In this document: positions 1-7,976 of the stretch, piece after piece
Layout of the letters: every line of letters begins with the position of its first letter
How positions within the stretch are numbered: position 1 is the first letter of the stretch
Origin: Mycobacterium gallinarum
Lineage (GTDB): Bacteria; Actinomycetota; Actinomycetes; Mycobacteriales; Mycobacteriaceae
Length of the DNA: 64,000 bases
Reading direction: 5' to 3'
NCBI RefSeq assembly: GCF_010726765.1
Contig: NZ_AP022601.1
Location: forward strand, 3,534,001-3,598,000
Translations under genes and position numbers: made by a program
The notes under the pieces: generated by a model
What the model was told of the DNA's origin: nothing
Databases searched by the model: none
What the model saw: only the letters and a program-made list of their open reading frames with translations

Positions 1-156
1 GGTTTCGACCTGGCAGCTGGTGAGCTCGAGCTGTAGCTTCACGCCGCGCTCGGCGGCGTGACCGGCGACCGTCTTGTTGACGGCGACCGGTTCGCCCGTT
101 GCGGGATCGGCGAGCAGAAATTCCTCTTCTACGCCGATTGTGGGATGAGTGGCCAT
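1..156 (-). CDS. Glutamate-cysteine ligase family 2 (YbdK-type) protein, N-terminal part
   Basis: Only the first 52 codons lie in the window; the gene runs off the left edge. The translation begins MATHPTIGVEEEFLL, the N-terminal signature of the GCS2/YbdK carboxylate-amine ligases, in which the GVEEE stretch forms part of the ATP/metal site. The family joins glutamate and cysteine, or makes related gamma-glutamyl amides, in the cytoplasm. The ATG at 156 is the only sensible start for this motif. The gene is divergent from the F420-dependent oxidoreductase at 329, with about 170 bases between them in which I see no recognisable regulatory motif. The family assignment is firm. Whether this is a true glutamate-cysteine ligase or a YbdK-type ligase of unknown substrate cannot be told from this fragment. 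Confidence 0.85.
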   Translation of the reverse strand, partial: MATHPTIGVEEEFLLADPATGEPVAVNKTVAGHAAERGVKLQLELTSCQVET

Positions 157-328
157 GGTGTGTTCGAGTCTGAAAATAGATCCGGCCCGTCGGAGGCTTG
201 CTCACGACGGACCGGATCGGGGTGACAAGTCGGTGGTGGCGGGCTTCGGGTATCGAAGCCGGCGGCAGAATCATGCCCATTGCTGACACCGGCTAAACCC
301 CGCCGAGCAGAACTTCTACGATCAGGCG

Positions 329-1150
329 ATGGGCAGAGATTTCCGGTTCGGTGTCGGGCTGCAGGCTGCACGTCGGCAGAAGTCGGTCCAGGACTGGGCG
401 CGCCGCGCGGAGGACATGGGATACGACATCATCCACATGGCCGACCACCTCTACACGACCGCACCGTTCCCGATGATGACGGCGATGGCGATGGCCACCG
501 AGAGGCTGCGGGTCGGCACCTTTGTGCTGAACGCCGGCTTCTACCGGCCCGCACTACTGGCGCGTGACGTCATGTCGCTGCGCGACCTCAGCGGCGGCCG
601 TTTCGATCTCGGCCTCGGCGCGGGGTACGTCAAAGAGGAGTTCGAGCAAGCCGAGCTGCCCTACCCCACGGCGGGTGAACGCGTCGCGTGGCTGCGTCAC
701 GTCACCGAGCACATGAACGAGCACGCCGCCGATGTGCCGATCCTCATCGCGGGCAACGGCGACAAGCTGCTGACCCTCGCCGCGCAGCAGGCGAACATCA
801 TCGGGCTGACGGGCGGTCACCCGATCATCGGCGGCGTCGATCCGCTCGCCGACCGCATCGCCTTCGTCCGCGAGGCCGCCGGCGACCGGTTCGACGAGCT
901 CGAACTGAACCTGTCGGTGATCGCGCTGCCCACCGACAACTCGGGGATTCCCGACCTGTCGCTGGTGAGGAGGTTCCTGCCGGACCTGTCCGAGGAAGAG
1001 ATGCTGGCGACGCCCGCGGTGTTCTCGGGTACGCCGAGGGACATCGCCGACACCATTCGACACCTGCGCGACGCGTACGGGGTCACCTACATCACCGTGC
1101 AGCAGCAACACGGCGAGGAGTTCGCGAAGGTGATCGCGGAACTGCGCTAG
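329..1150 (+). CDS. LLM-class F420-dependent oxidoreductase
   Basis: A 273-residue protein beginning MGRDFRFGVGLQAA. It has the luciferase-like monooxygenase layout: a beta-strand start, then RRAEDMGYDIIHMADHL, then SLRDLSGGRFDLGLGAGY about residue 85-105, which is the typical flavin/F420 barrel motif. In mycobacteria this family (the TIGR03621-like group) uses the deazaflavin F420 to reduce or oxidise organic substrates in the cytosol. The physiological substrate is unknown. The ATG at 329 matches the family's usual N-terminus. The stop codon abuts the stop of the convergent COX4-like gene, leaving no intergenic space. Nothing in the context points to a specific pathway. Confidence 0.85.
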   Translation: MGRDFRFGVGLQAARRQKSVQDWARRAEDMGYDIIHMADHLYTTAPFPMMTAMAMATERLRVGTFVLNAGFYRPALLARDVMSLRDLSGGRFDLGLGAGYVKEEFEQAELPYPTAGERVAWLRHVTEHMNEHAADVPILIAGNGDKLLTLAAQQANIIGLTGGHPIIGGVDPLADRIAFVREAAGDRFDELELNLSVIALPTDNSGIPDLSLVRRFLPDLSEEEMLATPAVFSGTPRDIADTIRHLRDAYGVTYITVQQQHGEEFAKVIAELR

Positions 1151-1429
1151 TCACAGCCAGAGGTAGAGGCCCGACAGCACCGCCCACACGGCGAGGCAGT
1201 AGACCTCGAACAACACGCGCAACGGTATCGGCGCGTGGCGCAGTTCCATGAAGTCCAGGCCGACGAGGCGCACCTTGATCGCCGCGATGGCCAGGACGAC
1301 GATCGCCACCATCGAGCCGGTGCCGTGATCGGCGCCGACTGCCCACGAGACGAGCGTCGCCGCGACGAGGATCAGCCATGAGAGGCCCGCGCGGCTGCGC
1401 ACCAGCTGGAACACCGAAGGCCCCCGCAT
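1151..1429 (-). CDS. Cytochrome c oxidase subunit IV-like / NorF-like small membrane protein
   Basis: A 92-residue protein, MRGPSVFQLV..., with three predicted membrane segments (about residues 17-35, 38-56 and 71-90) and the pattern of prokaryotic COX4-type subunits. The start was chosen at the ATG at 1429, which overlaps the TGA of the upstream COX3-like gene (TGATG), so the two are translationally coupled. Longer in-frame extensions would lie wholly inside the COX3 gene and have no membrane-protein character. In nor gene clusters the equivalent partner of NorE is the small membrane protein NorF, which is an alternative name for this gene. It probably stabilises a heme-copper oxidase or reductase complex. 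No catalytic subunit is nearby. Confidence 0.7.
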   Translation of the reverse strand: MRGPSVFQLVRSRAGLSWLILVAATLVSWAVGADHGTGSMVAIVVLAIAAIKVRLVGLDFMELRHAPIPLRVLFEVYCLAVWAVLSGLYLWL

Positions 1430-2019
1430 CAGCTCACCAGGTACAGCAGCGCGAACAGGAAGATCCACAGCAGGTCGACGAGGTGCCAGAAGCACGCGCC
1501 ACCCTCGATGGCCGCCATCCGGGTGGAGCTGATGTCGTCGCGGCGGGTTTGCGTCAGCAGGAACCCCAGCACGCCGATGCCGACGCACACGTGGAAGAGA
1601 TGCAGTCCGGTCAGGATGAAGTAGTAGAGGAAGAAGTCGTTCGCACCGGGGCCGTGGCCGCTGGTTGCCAGCGACACATACTCATAGACCTTGAGGCAGA
1701 TAAAGAGCAGGCCGAACGCGATCGCCGCCGAAACAGCTTTGGCGGCAATCGACTTCGCGCCTGCGCGGATCGCGCCGAGCGCCACGACGATGCACAGCGA
1801 GCTGGTGAGCAGGACCAGGGTGTTCGTGACGCCGACGCCGATGTGCAGCGACGTGCGGGCGACGTCGAACAGCTCGGGCGCCTTGGCCCGCTCCACCATG
1901 AAGGTGACGAAGAAGACGCCGAACACGAGCATGTCGCCGAACAGGAACACCCATGTGCCGGACTCGGCGGGGATCCGCCGGGCGGATGGATCGCCCGGCC
2001 CCGTCGCAGCCGCCGTCAC
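1429..2019 (-). CDS. Short heme-copper oxidase subunit III (COX3/NorE-like)
   Basis: A 196-residue membrane protein with about five transmembrane helices. The stretch GTWVFLFGDMLVFGVFF near residue 20 and HLFHVCVGIGVLGF and CFWHLVDLLWIFLFALLYL near the C-terminus are hallmarks of COX3. At under 200 residues it is the short form that lacks the first two helices of a standard subunit III, as in NorE and some alternative oxidases. The start is the GTG at 2019, placed by its overlap with the upstream stop (GTGA); upstream in-frame sequence is a shadow of the neighbouring gene. It sits in a three-gene minus-strand operon (2813 to 1151). No subunit I or II is present, so the partner enzyme must be encoded elsewhere. 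Confidence 0.8.
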   Translation of the reverse strand: MTAAATGPGDPSARRIPAESGTWVFLFGDMLVFGVFFVTFMVERAKAPELFDVARTSLHIGVGVTNTLVLLTSSLCIVVALGAIRAGAKSIAAKAVSAAIAFGLLFICLKVYEYVSLATSGHGPGANDFFLYYFILTGLHLFHVCVGIGVLGFLLTQTRRDDISSTRMAAIEGGACFWHLVDLLWIFLFALLYLVS

Positions 2020-2813
2020 GGCGTTGCGGCCAGCCGGCTTTCGGCGGCTTCCTCCGCCTTGATGGACTTCAGCAGCACGACGGTGGTGCCGATCATCCAG
2101 ACGATCAGGGCGAGACCCGGCAGGTAGTAGGAGAACACGCCATCCCATGCAAGCGGCCCCGTGTTCATGGCGATCACGACGCAGCCGGGGAGCGACAGCA
2201 TGGCCACCCACAGGTTGAGGAAGCCGTACCAGCGCGGGAAGGTCGGGGGGTTGCCCTTGTCGGTGAACGAGGCGATCGCCAGCGTGAGGTTCTGCATGAC
2301 GATGGTGCCGACGATGCCGATGAACCACAGCCAGAAGAAGTCGCTGAACGCCTGGGTGATCTCCGGATCGCGCTGCCCGGCCCGAAATGCGGCCGCCGCC
2401 AACGCCATCAGCGAGAACATCATCGCCGGGGTGAAGATCGCGGCGGCCAGGATCTGGGTCAGGGTGAGCATGCCCCATTGCCCCTCGGCTCGCCGCAGAC
2501 GCAGCACGATCACCGCGTGGAACGGAATGGCGAGCGCGGCTGCGAGCAGTGCGCCGGCAAGCCCGAAACGGACCCAGAGGTTTTCGGTGGTCAGGAAGGC
2601 GTCGGTCTGCTCGGCCGTGTCCGATGGGGACATCGGCGGAAAGAGTTTTGCGATACCGGAAAAGCACACGCTGTAGAGGACGATCATCGCGGTCCCACAC
2701 CATGCGCCGACGCGCTGCAACTTCAGCTCCACGGCTGAAGACGCTACGGTGCGGCGGGCCAATTCGGAAGAAGTTTTGTCAAATTTGCCAAAACCGAGAT
2801 CTAGGCTGCCCAA
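2016..2813 (-). CDS. Polytopic membrane protein of unknown function upstream of COX3-like gene
   Basis: Up to 265 residues with about six or seven hydrophobic segments, the first near residues 38-58. A conserved-looking luminal stretch SPSDTAEQTDAFLTTE follows the first helix, and another segment ends in GPLAWDGVFSYYLPG. I do not recognise a named family. Its stop overlaps the start of the COX3-like gene (GTGA), so it is co-translated with the two oxidase-type subunits and may belong to the same membrane complex. The true start is uncertain: the longest frame begins at 2813, but a GTG about 36 codons downstream (protein beginning VELKLQRVGAW) would place the start just before the first helix. 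Confidence 0.65.
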   Translation of the reverse strand: MGSLDLGFGKFDKTSSELARRTVASSAVELKLQRVGAWCGTAMIVLYSVCFSGIAKLFPPMSPSDTAEQTDAFLTTENLWVRFGLAGALLAAALAIPFHAVIVLRLRRAEGQWGMLTLTQILAAAIFTPAMMFSLMALAAAAFRAGQRDPEITQAFSDFFWLWFIGIVGTIVMQNLTLAIASFTDKGNPPTFPRWYGFLNLWVAMLSLPGCVVIAMNTGPLAWDGVFSYYLPGLALIVWMIGTTVVLLKSIKAEEAAESRLAATP

Positions 2814-2850
2814 GAGGTGGCGGTCCCGACCGGTAAGCTTCCTGCGGTCC

Positions 2851-2923
2851 GCCCCCGTAGCTCAGGGGATAGAGCACGGCTCTCCTAAAGCCGGTGTCGC
2901 AGGTTCGAATCCTGCCGGGGGCA
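2851..2923 (+). tRNA. tRNA-Arg (anticodon CCT)
   Basis: A 73-base cloverleaf. The 7-bp acceptor stem GCCCCCG/CGGGGGC, the D arm GCTC...GAGC, the anticodon stem CGGCT/AGCCG with loop CTCCTAA, and the T arm GCAGG-TTCGAAT-CCTGC all pair. The anticodon CCT reads the AGG arginine codon. CCA is not encoded. The gene is isolated between the oxidase operon and a set of small accessory genes. Confidence 0.96.
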
Positions 2924-3008
2924 CAGCGCGACTATCTAATAATGGCTGCATGTTGCGGTCGCCGTACCGGGCTGTCCGCAGGCATATGGCGGCGCAGTAG
3001 AAGAGCGT

Positions 3009-3554
3009 CTAATCCGCAGGCAAGGTCGGTTTGGTCTCGGTTTGTGTTTCGACATGCAGCTGGTTTGCCCGCGTCCGCGCCTCCGCGACGTCTGCCTGCT
3101 TCCTGGCGTCAGCGGCCAGGGCTCGGGCTGCGGAGGCCAGCGACTCGGCTGCCACGGCTTCCGCCCGAGCACGCGCTTCCCTGATCATCTGCGGCCACTT
3201 GGATGAGCCGTGCAGCCTGAATTGGCCCATGCGCGACCGGAGGTTCCATCTCGTGGGGCCGCCGCCGGCAGCCTGCTCCTGGTACACACCCGGCTTCTGC
3301 TGATCCGCGTAATACTCGATCACGACCAACACGACGCCGGTCAGTACCAGCAGTGGCACAAAAAGCAGAGGGAGCGTGACCACACCAGCCAGCCCGATGA
3401 TCGTCAGCGGCACCGCGATCATCCCCGCGGCCCACGGATACTGATCAATCAATCCGAGGATGGTCGCTCGCAATGCGAACACCCGCGCAGCCCACAGCCG
3501 GCGATCCGGCCAACTAAGGGCCACTCTCGAAAACTCCACGATCGATTCCTTCAC
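3009..3554 (-). CDS. Hypothetical protein: membrane hairpin plus Ala-rich coiled-coil tail
   Basis: A 181-residue protein starting at a GTG (reads MKESIVEFSRVALSWPDRRLWAARV). Two adjacent hydrophobic segments at about residues 41-60 and 62-83 form a membrane hairpin. A basic linker follows, and then a long Ala/Glu/Arg-rich helical stretch (residues about 118-172) that should form a coiled coil or amphipathic helix. I do not recognise the family. The ribosome site is weak. It follows the tRNA-Arg gene and precedes a peptidase-like gene on the same strand, 58 bases away. It may be a small membrane-associated accessory protein. Confidence 0.55.
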   Translation of the reverse strand: MKESIVEFSRVALSWPDRRLWAARVFALRATILGLIDQYPWAAGMIAVPLTIIGLAGVVTLPLLFVPLLVLTGVVLVVIEYYADQQKPGVYQEQAAGGGPTRWNLRSRMGQFRLHGSSKWPQMIREARARAEAVAAESLASAARALAADARKQADVAEARTRANQLHVETQTETKPTLPAD

Positions 3555-3612
3555 TGAAGGTCGGCCACATCATTGTGACACGTTATGAGGGCATTGCGCC
3601 GGATCGGTGGAA

Positions 3613-4317
3613 CTAATCGATTTTCGGGTGGAGCAGTGAATGCGCGATCCTTCCACGCTCTGAACGGAATTCGAGTGCGGGCCGACGCAGCGACTCGATG
3701 GTGGCGTCCGGGTGCACGATGACTCCGCCACCAGAGGGGATCCCGAGCCCGGCGACTGTTCCGTCGAGCAGATGAATCGTGCGCGCCAGCCGCGCCCATC
3801 CGGCGTGCTCGTCATGTGTGTCGACGACCATGTGGACGAGCCCGAACACCTCGAACGGCGCCGCCGGCGCCGATGCCCACGTCTCGCCGACGCCATACCA
3901 CCCCAGCTGCACCGCACCGGCTGAAATACCCACCAGCACAGCGCCTTTAGCGTGTCGGTCCAAGATCACGTCCTTCATGCCGGTTGCTTCGATCGTGGCC
4001 CAGCCACGCTGCACATCGCCCCCCGCCAGCACGATCAACTGTGCACACTCCAGAAATGCGCGGTCGGCCGGACCAAACGAGGAAACGATCATGCGTCGAT
4101 CGGCGATTCCGATCGCATCCATCGCCGCTTCGAAGACTTCGTAGAAATCCATCCTGTCGCCGTTGGAGGCACCTACGTAAGCTGCGCGGATTGCAGTGTT
4201 CCGCGCGAAACCGTTGAGGGCCGCGTCCAGAACCAGTCGGCCATTGCGCCTCCAGAACAGCAGCTGACTGTCGGCGAACAGATAGAGCGGCTGCAGTGTC
4301 GGCGCCGTCTCAGTCAA
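3613..4317 (-). CDS. Peptidase S51 / cyanophycinase-like protein (class I GATase fold)
   Basis: A 234-residue protein with the S51 signature. An AGG motif (LIVLAGGDVQRGW, about residue 96) is followed by the nucleophile elbow VGISAGAVQLG (catalytic Ser about residue 130). A later GIPSGGGVIVHPDATIE stretch is typical of the family's C-terminal half. Known relatives are dipeptidase E, which cleaves Asp-X dipeptides, and cyanophycinase. No cyanophycin synthetase is visible here. The start is a TTG at 4317, preceded by GAGAAAG and 24 bases after the GAF-ANTAR gene, so the two are probably co-transcribed. Substrate unknown. Confidence 0.75.
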   Translation of the reverse strand: MTETAPTLQPLYLFADSQLLFWRRNGRLVLDAALNGFARNTAIRAAYVGASNGDRMDFYEVFEAAMDAIGIADRRMIVSSFGPADRAFLECAQLIVLAGGDVQRGWATIEATGMKDVILDRHAKGAVLVGISAGAVQLGWYGVGETWASAPAAPFEVFGLVHMVVDTHDEHAGWARLARTIHLLDGTVAGLGIPSGGGVIVHPDATIESLRRPALEFRSERGRIAHSLLHPKID

Positions 4318-4341
4318 GCGCTTTCTCGCGGTGCGGATCGC

Positions 4342-5049
4342 CTACTCGGCGCCGCGATTGTCGTTACCGCCCCGCGTCTCGATGACTCGCTGTGCGATAT
4401 CGGTCAGACGGACGTTGCTGTCCTGCGAAAGCCGCCTCAGCATCTCGAAAGCCGCCACATCGTCGATGTCGTAGCGCTCCATGATGATGCCCTTGGCCTG
4501 GCCGATGCGATCCCTTGTCGTCAACGCCGACTGCAACTGCTCGCCCTGCCGACTGGCCAGGATCGCGGCCGCGGCGTGCGCAGCAAGGACAGTCGCGATC
4601 GTCTCATCCTCGCCGTCGAACGAGTTCGCCTCGAAACTGAACATGTTCAGGGCGCCGGCGGTCCGATCGGCGGTGTACAGCTTGACCGACAGTCCACTGA
4701 GCACGCCGAGTTCGACGACTGCAGGCGAATACTTGGGCCAGCGTTCTTCGGACCGGAAATCGTCGGTCCGCACAATCAGATCGTCCATCGCGGCCTGCAC
4801 GCACGGACCCTCGCCGAAAGTCATCTGTAGGTCGTCGAGGGTGTGAGGCAAGTCAGAGGTACCGGCCAACGATTCGTACTTGCCGTTCTTGCCGACAAGC
4901 AGTACCCCCGCTGTGTCGACACCCGGAATGAGTTCCTTCGCCGTCTCGGTGACGTCGGACAGAACTTCACCGACACTGCGAGGCGACGCGGCAGCACGCG
5001 CCAACTCGGCCATCCGGCGAGCTAGGTCGTGGTTCCGTACCTCAGTCAT
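4342..5049 (-). CDS. GAF and ANTAR domain-containing RNA-binding antiterminator
   Basis: About 235 residues. An N-terminal GAF domain (roughly residues 10-155, with the FGEGPCVQA motif) binds an unknown small ligand. A C-terminal ANTAR domain (about 165-225: QLQSALTTRDRIGQAKGIIM, then FEMLRRLSQDSN) is the RNA-binding antitermination module common in actinobacteria. Such proteins bind two-stem ANTAR RNA elements to prevent termination of target operons. The ATG at 5049 (MTEVRNHDLARRM) is preferred over an ATG at 5097 or a TTG at 5106, because GGGAAG lies about 10 bases upstream. The target operon is not evident. The next gene downstream is the S51 peptidase. Confidence 0.85.
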   Translation of the reverse strand: MTEVRNHDLARRMAELARAAASPRSVGEVLSDVTETAKELIPGVDTAGVLLVGKNGKYESLAGTSDLPHTLDDLQMTFGEGPCVQAAMDDLIVRTDDFRSEERWPKYSPAVVELGVLSGLSVKLYTADRTAGALNMFSFEANSFDGEDETIATVLAAHAAAAILASRQGEQLQSALTTRDRIGQAKGIIMERYDIDDVAAFEMLRRLSQDSNVRLTDIAQRVIETRGGNDNRGAE

Positions 5050-5236
5050 CGCTACAGTCTTCCCAATCCGGGTGTCCGATACACGAACGTTTGCCATCTC
5101 ACACAACGGGCAGTCCCAATAGAGGCTCGCGTGGTGGTCGACCTCTACGCACAGCCAAGGTTCCGTCGGTTCAGACCTGAGTGCCGACGGAGCCGAACCC
5201 TAGGGTCACTCTCTTAATTGTAGTAACGTCACCATC

Positions 5237-6451
5237 GTGGGCGCACCCAATGTCTGGATCCTCGGTGGCTATCAGAGCGATTTCGCCCGCAACCTCACCC
5301 GGGAGGGCCTAGATTTCGCCGACCTGACCTGCGAAGTCGTGGATTCGACCCTCACCGCCTCGAAGGTCGACGCGTCCGACATCGACGTCGTACACCTGGG
5401 CAACGCTTTCGGCGAGATGTTCGCCCGGCAGGGCCACCTCGGCGCCATGCCCGCCACCGTCAACAGCGGTTTGTGGGACACACCCGCCTCGAGGCACGAG
5501 GCCGCCTGCGCCTCGGGCAGTGTCGCCACGCTGTCAGCCATCGCGGATCTTCGTTCGGGCACATACCGGACCGCGCTGGTGCTGGGCGTCGAGCTGGAGA
5601 AGACGGTGCACGGCGACACCGCCGCCCAGTACCTCGGCGCGGCCGCGTGGACCGACCACGAGGGAGCCGACGCCAAATTCATGTGGCCACACATGTTCGA
5701 CAAAGTGGCTGCCGAGTACGACCGCCGCTACGGCATCGATGACTCCCACCTGCGCGCCATCGCCCAAGTCAACTTCGCCAACGCGCGCAACAATCCCAAT
5801 GCGCAGACGCGGGGGTGGGCGGTTCCGGACCCGATCACCGCGGACGACGACGCAAACCCCGTCATCGATGGGCGCATCCGTCGCTTCGACTGCAGCCAGA
5901 TGACCGACGGGGCCGCGGGCATCGTCCTCGTCACCGACGATTGGCTGCGCGATCACCCCACCGCGCGTCCGATCGGACGAATCGACGGCTGGGGCCACCG
6001 CACCGTCGGCCTCGGCCTGCAGCAGAAACTCGACCATTCGGCCGACAACCCCTATGTGCTGCCCCACGTGCGCACCGCGGTGCTCGACGCGTTCGACCGG
6101 GCGCGCGTCACCCTCGATGACGTCGACGGCTTCGAGGTGCACGACTGCTTCACGCCCAGCGAATATCTCGCGATCGACCACATCGGGCTCACCGGACCCG
6201 GCGAATCGTGGAAGGCCATCGAGAACGGTGAGATCGAGATGGGTGGGCTGCTGCCGATCAACCCCAGCGGAGGCCTCATCGGCGGCGGGCATCCCGTCGG
6301 CGCGTCCGGTGTGCGCATGCTCCTGGACGCCGCCAAGCAAGTCAGCGGCGGTGCGGGCGATTACCAGGTCGAGGGCGCAAAGACGTTCGGCACCTTGAAC
6401 TTCGGCGGAAGCACCGCCACCACCGTCAGTTTCGTCGTGAGTGGAGTGTGA
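5237..6451 (+). CDS. Thiolase-family acetyl-CoA acetyltransferase / lipid-carrier thiolase (Rv0914c-like)
   Basis: A 404-residue thiolase-fold protein. The nucleophile motif HEAACASGS lies at about residues 85-93, the NPSGG region at about 340 and the GGGHPVGASG motif at about 350, so the Cys and His positions of a working thiolase are present. It resembles the actinobacterial SCP2/Ltp-type thiolases that cleave or transfer acyl groups from CoA esters. The GTG at 5237 gives the family's usual N-terminus (VWILGGYQSDFARN). It lies one base before the carotenoid oxygenase, the same gene pair and relative orientation as Rv0914c/Rv0913c of M. tuberculosis as I recall them. The real substrate is not known. 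Confidence 0.85.
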   Translation: MGAPNVWILGGYQSDFARNLTREGLDFADLTCEVVDSTLTASKVDASDIDVVHLGNAFGEMFARQGHLGAMPATVNSGLWDTPASRHEAACASGSVATLSAIADLRSGTYRTALVLGVELEKTVHGDTAAQYLGAAAWTDHEGADAKFMWPHMFDKVAAEYDRRYGIDDSHLRAIAQVNFANARNNPNAQTRGWAVPDPITADDDANPVIDGRIRRFDCSQMTDGAAGIVLVTDDWLRDHPTARPIGRIDGWGHRTVGLGLQQKLDHSADNPYVLPHVRTAVLDAFDRARVTLDDVDGFEVHDCFTPSEYLAIDHIGLTGPGESWKAIENGEIEMGGLLPINPSGGLIGGGHPVGASGVRMLLDAAKQVSGGAGDYQVEGAKTFGTLNFGGSTATTVSFVVSGV

Positions 6452-6452
6452 G

Positions 6453-7976
6453 ATGAGTGTGAACGTGGAGGTCGTCGGGAAGTTTCTGTCGACGCTGCCG
6501 GAGGACGACGACCACCCCTACCGCACCGGACCGTGGCGCCCACAGACCACCGAATGGGATGCCGACGATCTGCAGGCGGTCGAGGGCGAGATTCCGCACG
6601 ACCTCGATGGCGTGTACCTGCGCAACACCGAGAACCCTCTGCACCCCGCGCTGAAGTTCTACCATCCGTTCGACGGCGACGGCATGGTCCACGTCGTTGG
6701 ATTCCGTGACGGAAAGGCGTTCTACCGCAACAGGTTCGTGCGCACCGACGGTTTCGACGCGGAGAACGAGGAGGGCGGCCCATTGTGGCCCGGCCTCGCC
6801 GAACCGATCCAGCTCGCGAAGCGCGACTACGGTTGGGGCGCACGGACGCTGATGAAGGACGCGTCGAGTACCGACGTGATCGTGCACCGCGGCACGGCGT
6901 TGACGAGCCACTACCAGTGCGGCGACATGTACCGCATCGATCCCTTCACCGGGAACACCTTGGGTAAAGAGGACTTCAACGGCGGCTTCCCGTTCGACTG
7001 GGGGGTTTCGGCGCACCCGAAGGTCGACGACCGCACCGGGGAGTTGCTGTTCTTCACCTACAGCAAGGAAGCGCCGTACATGCGCTACGGCGTCGTCGAT
7101 GCCGCCAATGATCTGGTGCATTTCACCGATATCCCGCTTCCCGGACCGCGCCTCCCCCACGACATGGCGTTCACCGAAAACTATGCGATCCTCAACGACT
7201 TTCCGCTGTTCTGGGATCCGAAGCTGCTGCAGGCCGGCGTCCACCTCCCTGGATTTCACCGAGATATGCCGTCCCGGTTCGCGGTGATCCCCCGCCGCGG
7301 TGGCCCGGAGGAGATCCGGTGGTTCGAGGCCGATCCAACCTTCGTCCTGCATTGGGTCAACGCCTACGAGGACGGCGACGAGATCGTCCTCGACGGCTTC
7401 TTCGAAGGTGATCCCGCGCCGGTCGACACCCTCACCGGAGACAAGTACAAGAAGGCGTTCCGGTATCTCGCCCTCGACGGATTGCAGACCAACCTCCACC
7501 GTTGGCGCTTCAACCTGGTCACCGGCGAGACGCGCGAAGAACGCCTTTCGGACTCCACGACCGAGTTCGGCATGATCAACGGTGGATACGCGGGCGGCCA
7601 GTACCGCTACACGTATGCCGCAACGGGTAAGCCAGGATGGTTCCTGTTCGACGGTTTGGTGAAGCACGACGTTGCCACGGGCGCCGAGGAACGTTTCACA
7701 TTCGACGACGGCGTGTACGGCAGCGAGACCGCAATGGCGCCGCGGGTGGGGAGCAGCGCCGAGGACGACGGTTACCTCGTGACGCTGACCACCGACATGA
7801 ACGCCGACGCCTCGTACTGCCTGGTGTTCGACGCGGCCAGGGTCGCCGACGGACCGGTGTGCAAACTCGCACTGCCGGAGCGCATTTCCAGCGGCACCCA
7901 CTCGACATGGGCGCGTGGTTCGGAGCTGCGGCGCTGGCGAGACGCCGACACCGCGGCCGGCGCGATCGGCCTGTAG
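6453..7976 (+). CDS. Carotenoid oxygenase family (carotenoid/lignostilbene cleavage dioxygenase, Rv0913c-like)
   Basis: A 507-residue seven-bladed propeller non-heme iron enzyme. The fold's start (GVYLRNTENPLHP, then YHPFDGDGMVHVVGF) and the iron-ligand histidines in SAHPKVD, PHDMAFTE, VLHWVNAYEDGDE and near the end SSGTHSTWARG are visible. Members cleave carbon-carbon double bonds in carotenoids or stilbenes with O2. The start is the ATG at 6453 (MSVNVEV), with GGAG about nine bases upstream, rather than an in-frame GTG at 6441. It directly follows the thiolase and is followed without a gap by an HxlR regulator, so the three form one operon. Confidence 0.9.
   Translation: MSVNVEVVGKFLSTLPEDDDHPYRTGPWRPQTTEWDADDLQAVEGEIPHDLDGVYLRNTENPLHPALKFYHPFDGDGMVHVVGFRDGKAFYRNRFVRTDGFDAENEEGGPLWPGLAEPIQLAKRDYGWGARTLMKDASSTDVIVHRGTALTSHYQCGDMYRIDPFTGNTLGKEDFNGGFPFDWGVSAHPKVDDRTGELLFFTYSKEAPYMRYGVVDAANDLVHFTDIPLPGPRLPHDMAFTENYAILNDFPLFWDPKLLQAGVHLPGFHRDMPSRFAVIPRRGGPEEIRWFEADPTFVLHWVNAYEDGDEIVLDGFFEGDPAPVDTLTGDKYKKAFRYLALDGLQTNLHRWRFNLVTGETREERLSDSTTEFGMINGGYAGGQYRYTYAATGKPGWFLFDGLVKHDVATGAEERFTFDDGVYGSETAMAPRVGSSAEDDGYLVTLTTDMNADASYCLVFDAARVADGPVCKLALPERISSGTHSTWARGSELRRWRDADTAAGAIGL

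Noticed and set aside
2924..3008. Prophage or integrative-element attachment site at the tRNA-Arg gene
   Set aside because: No repeated copy of the tRNA 3' end and no integrase gene were seen anywhere in the window.
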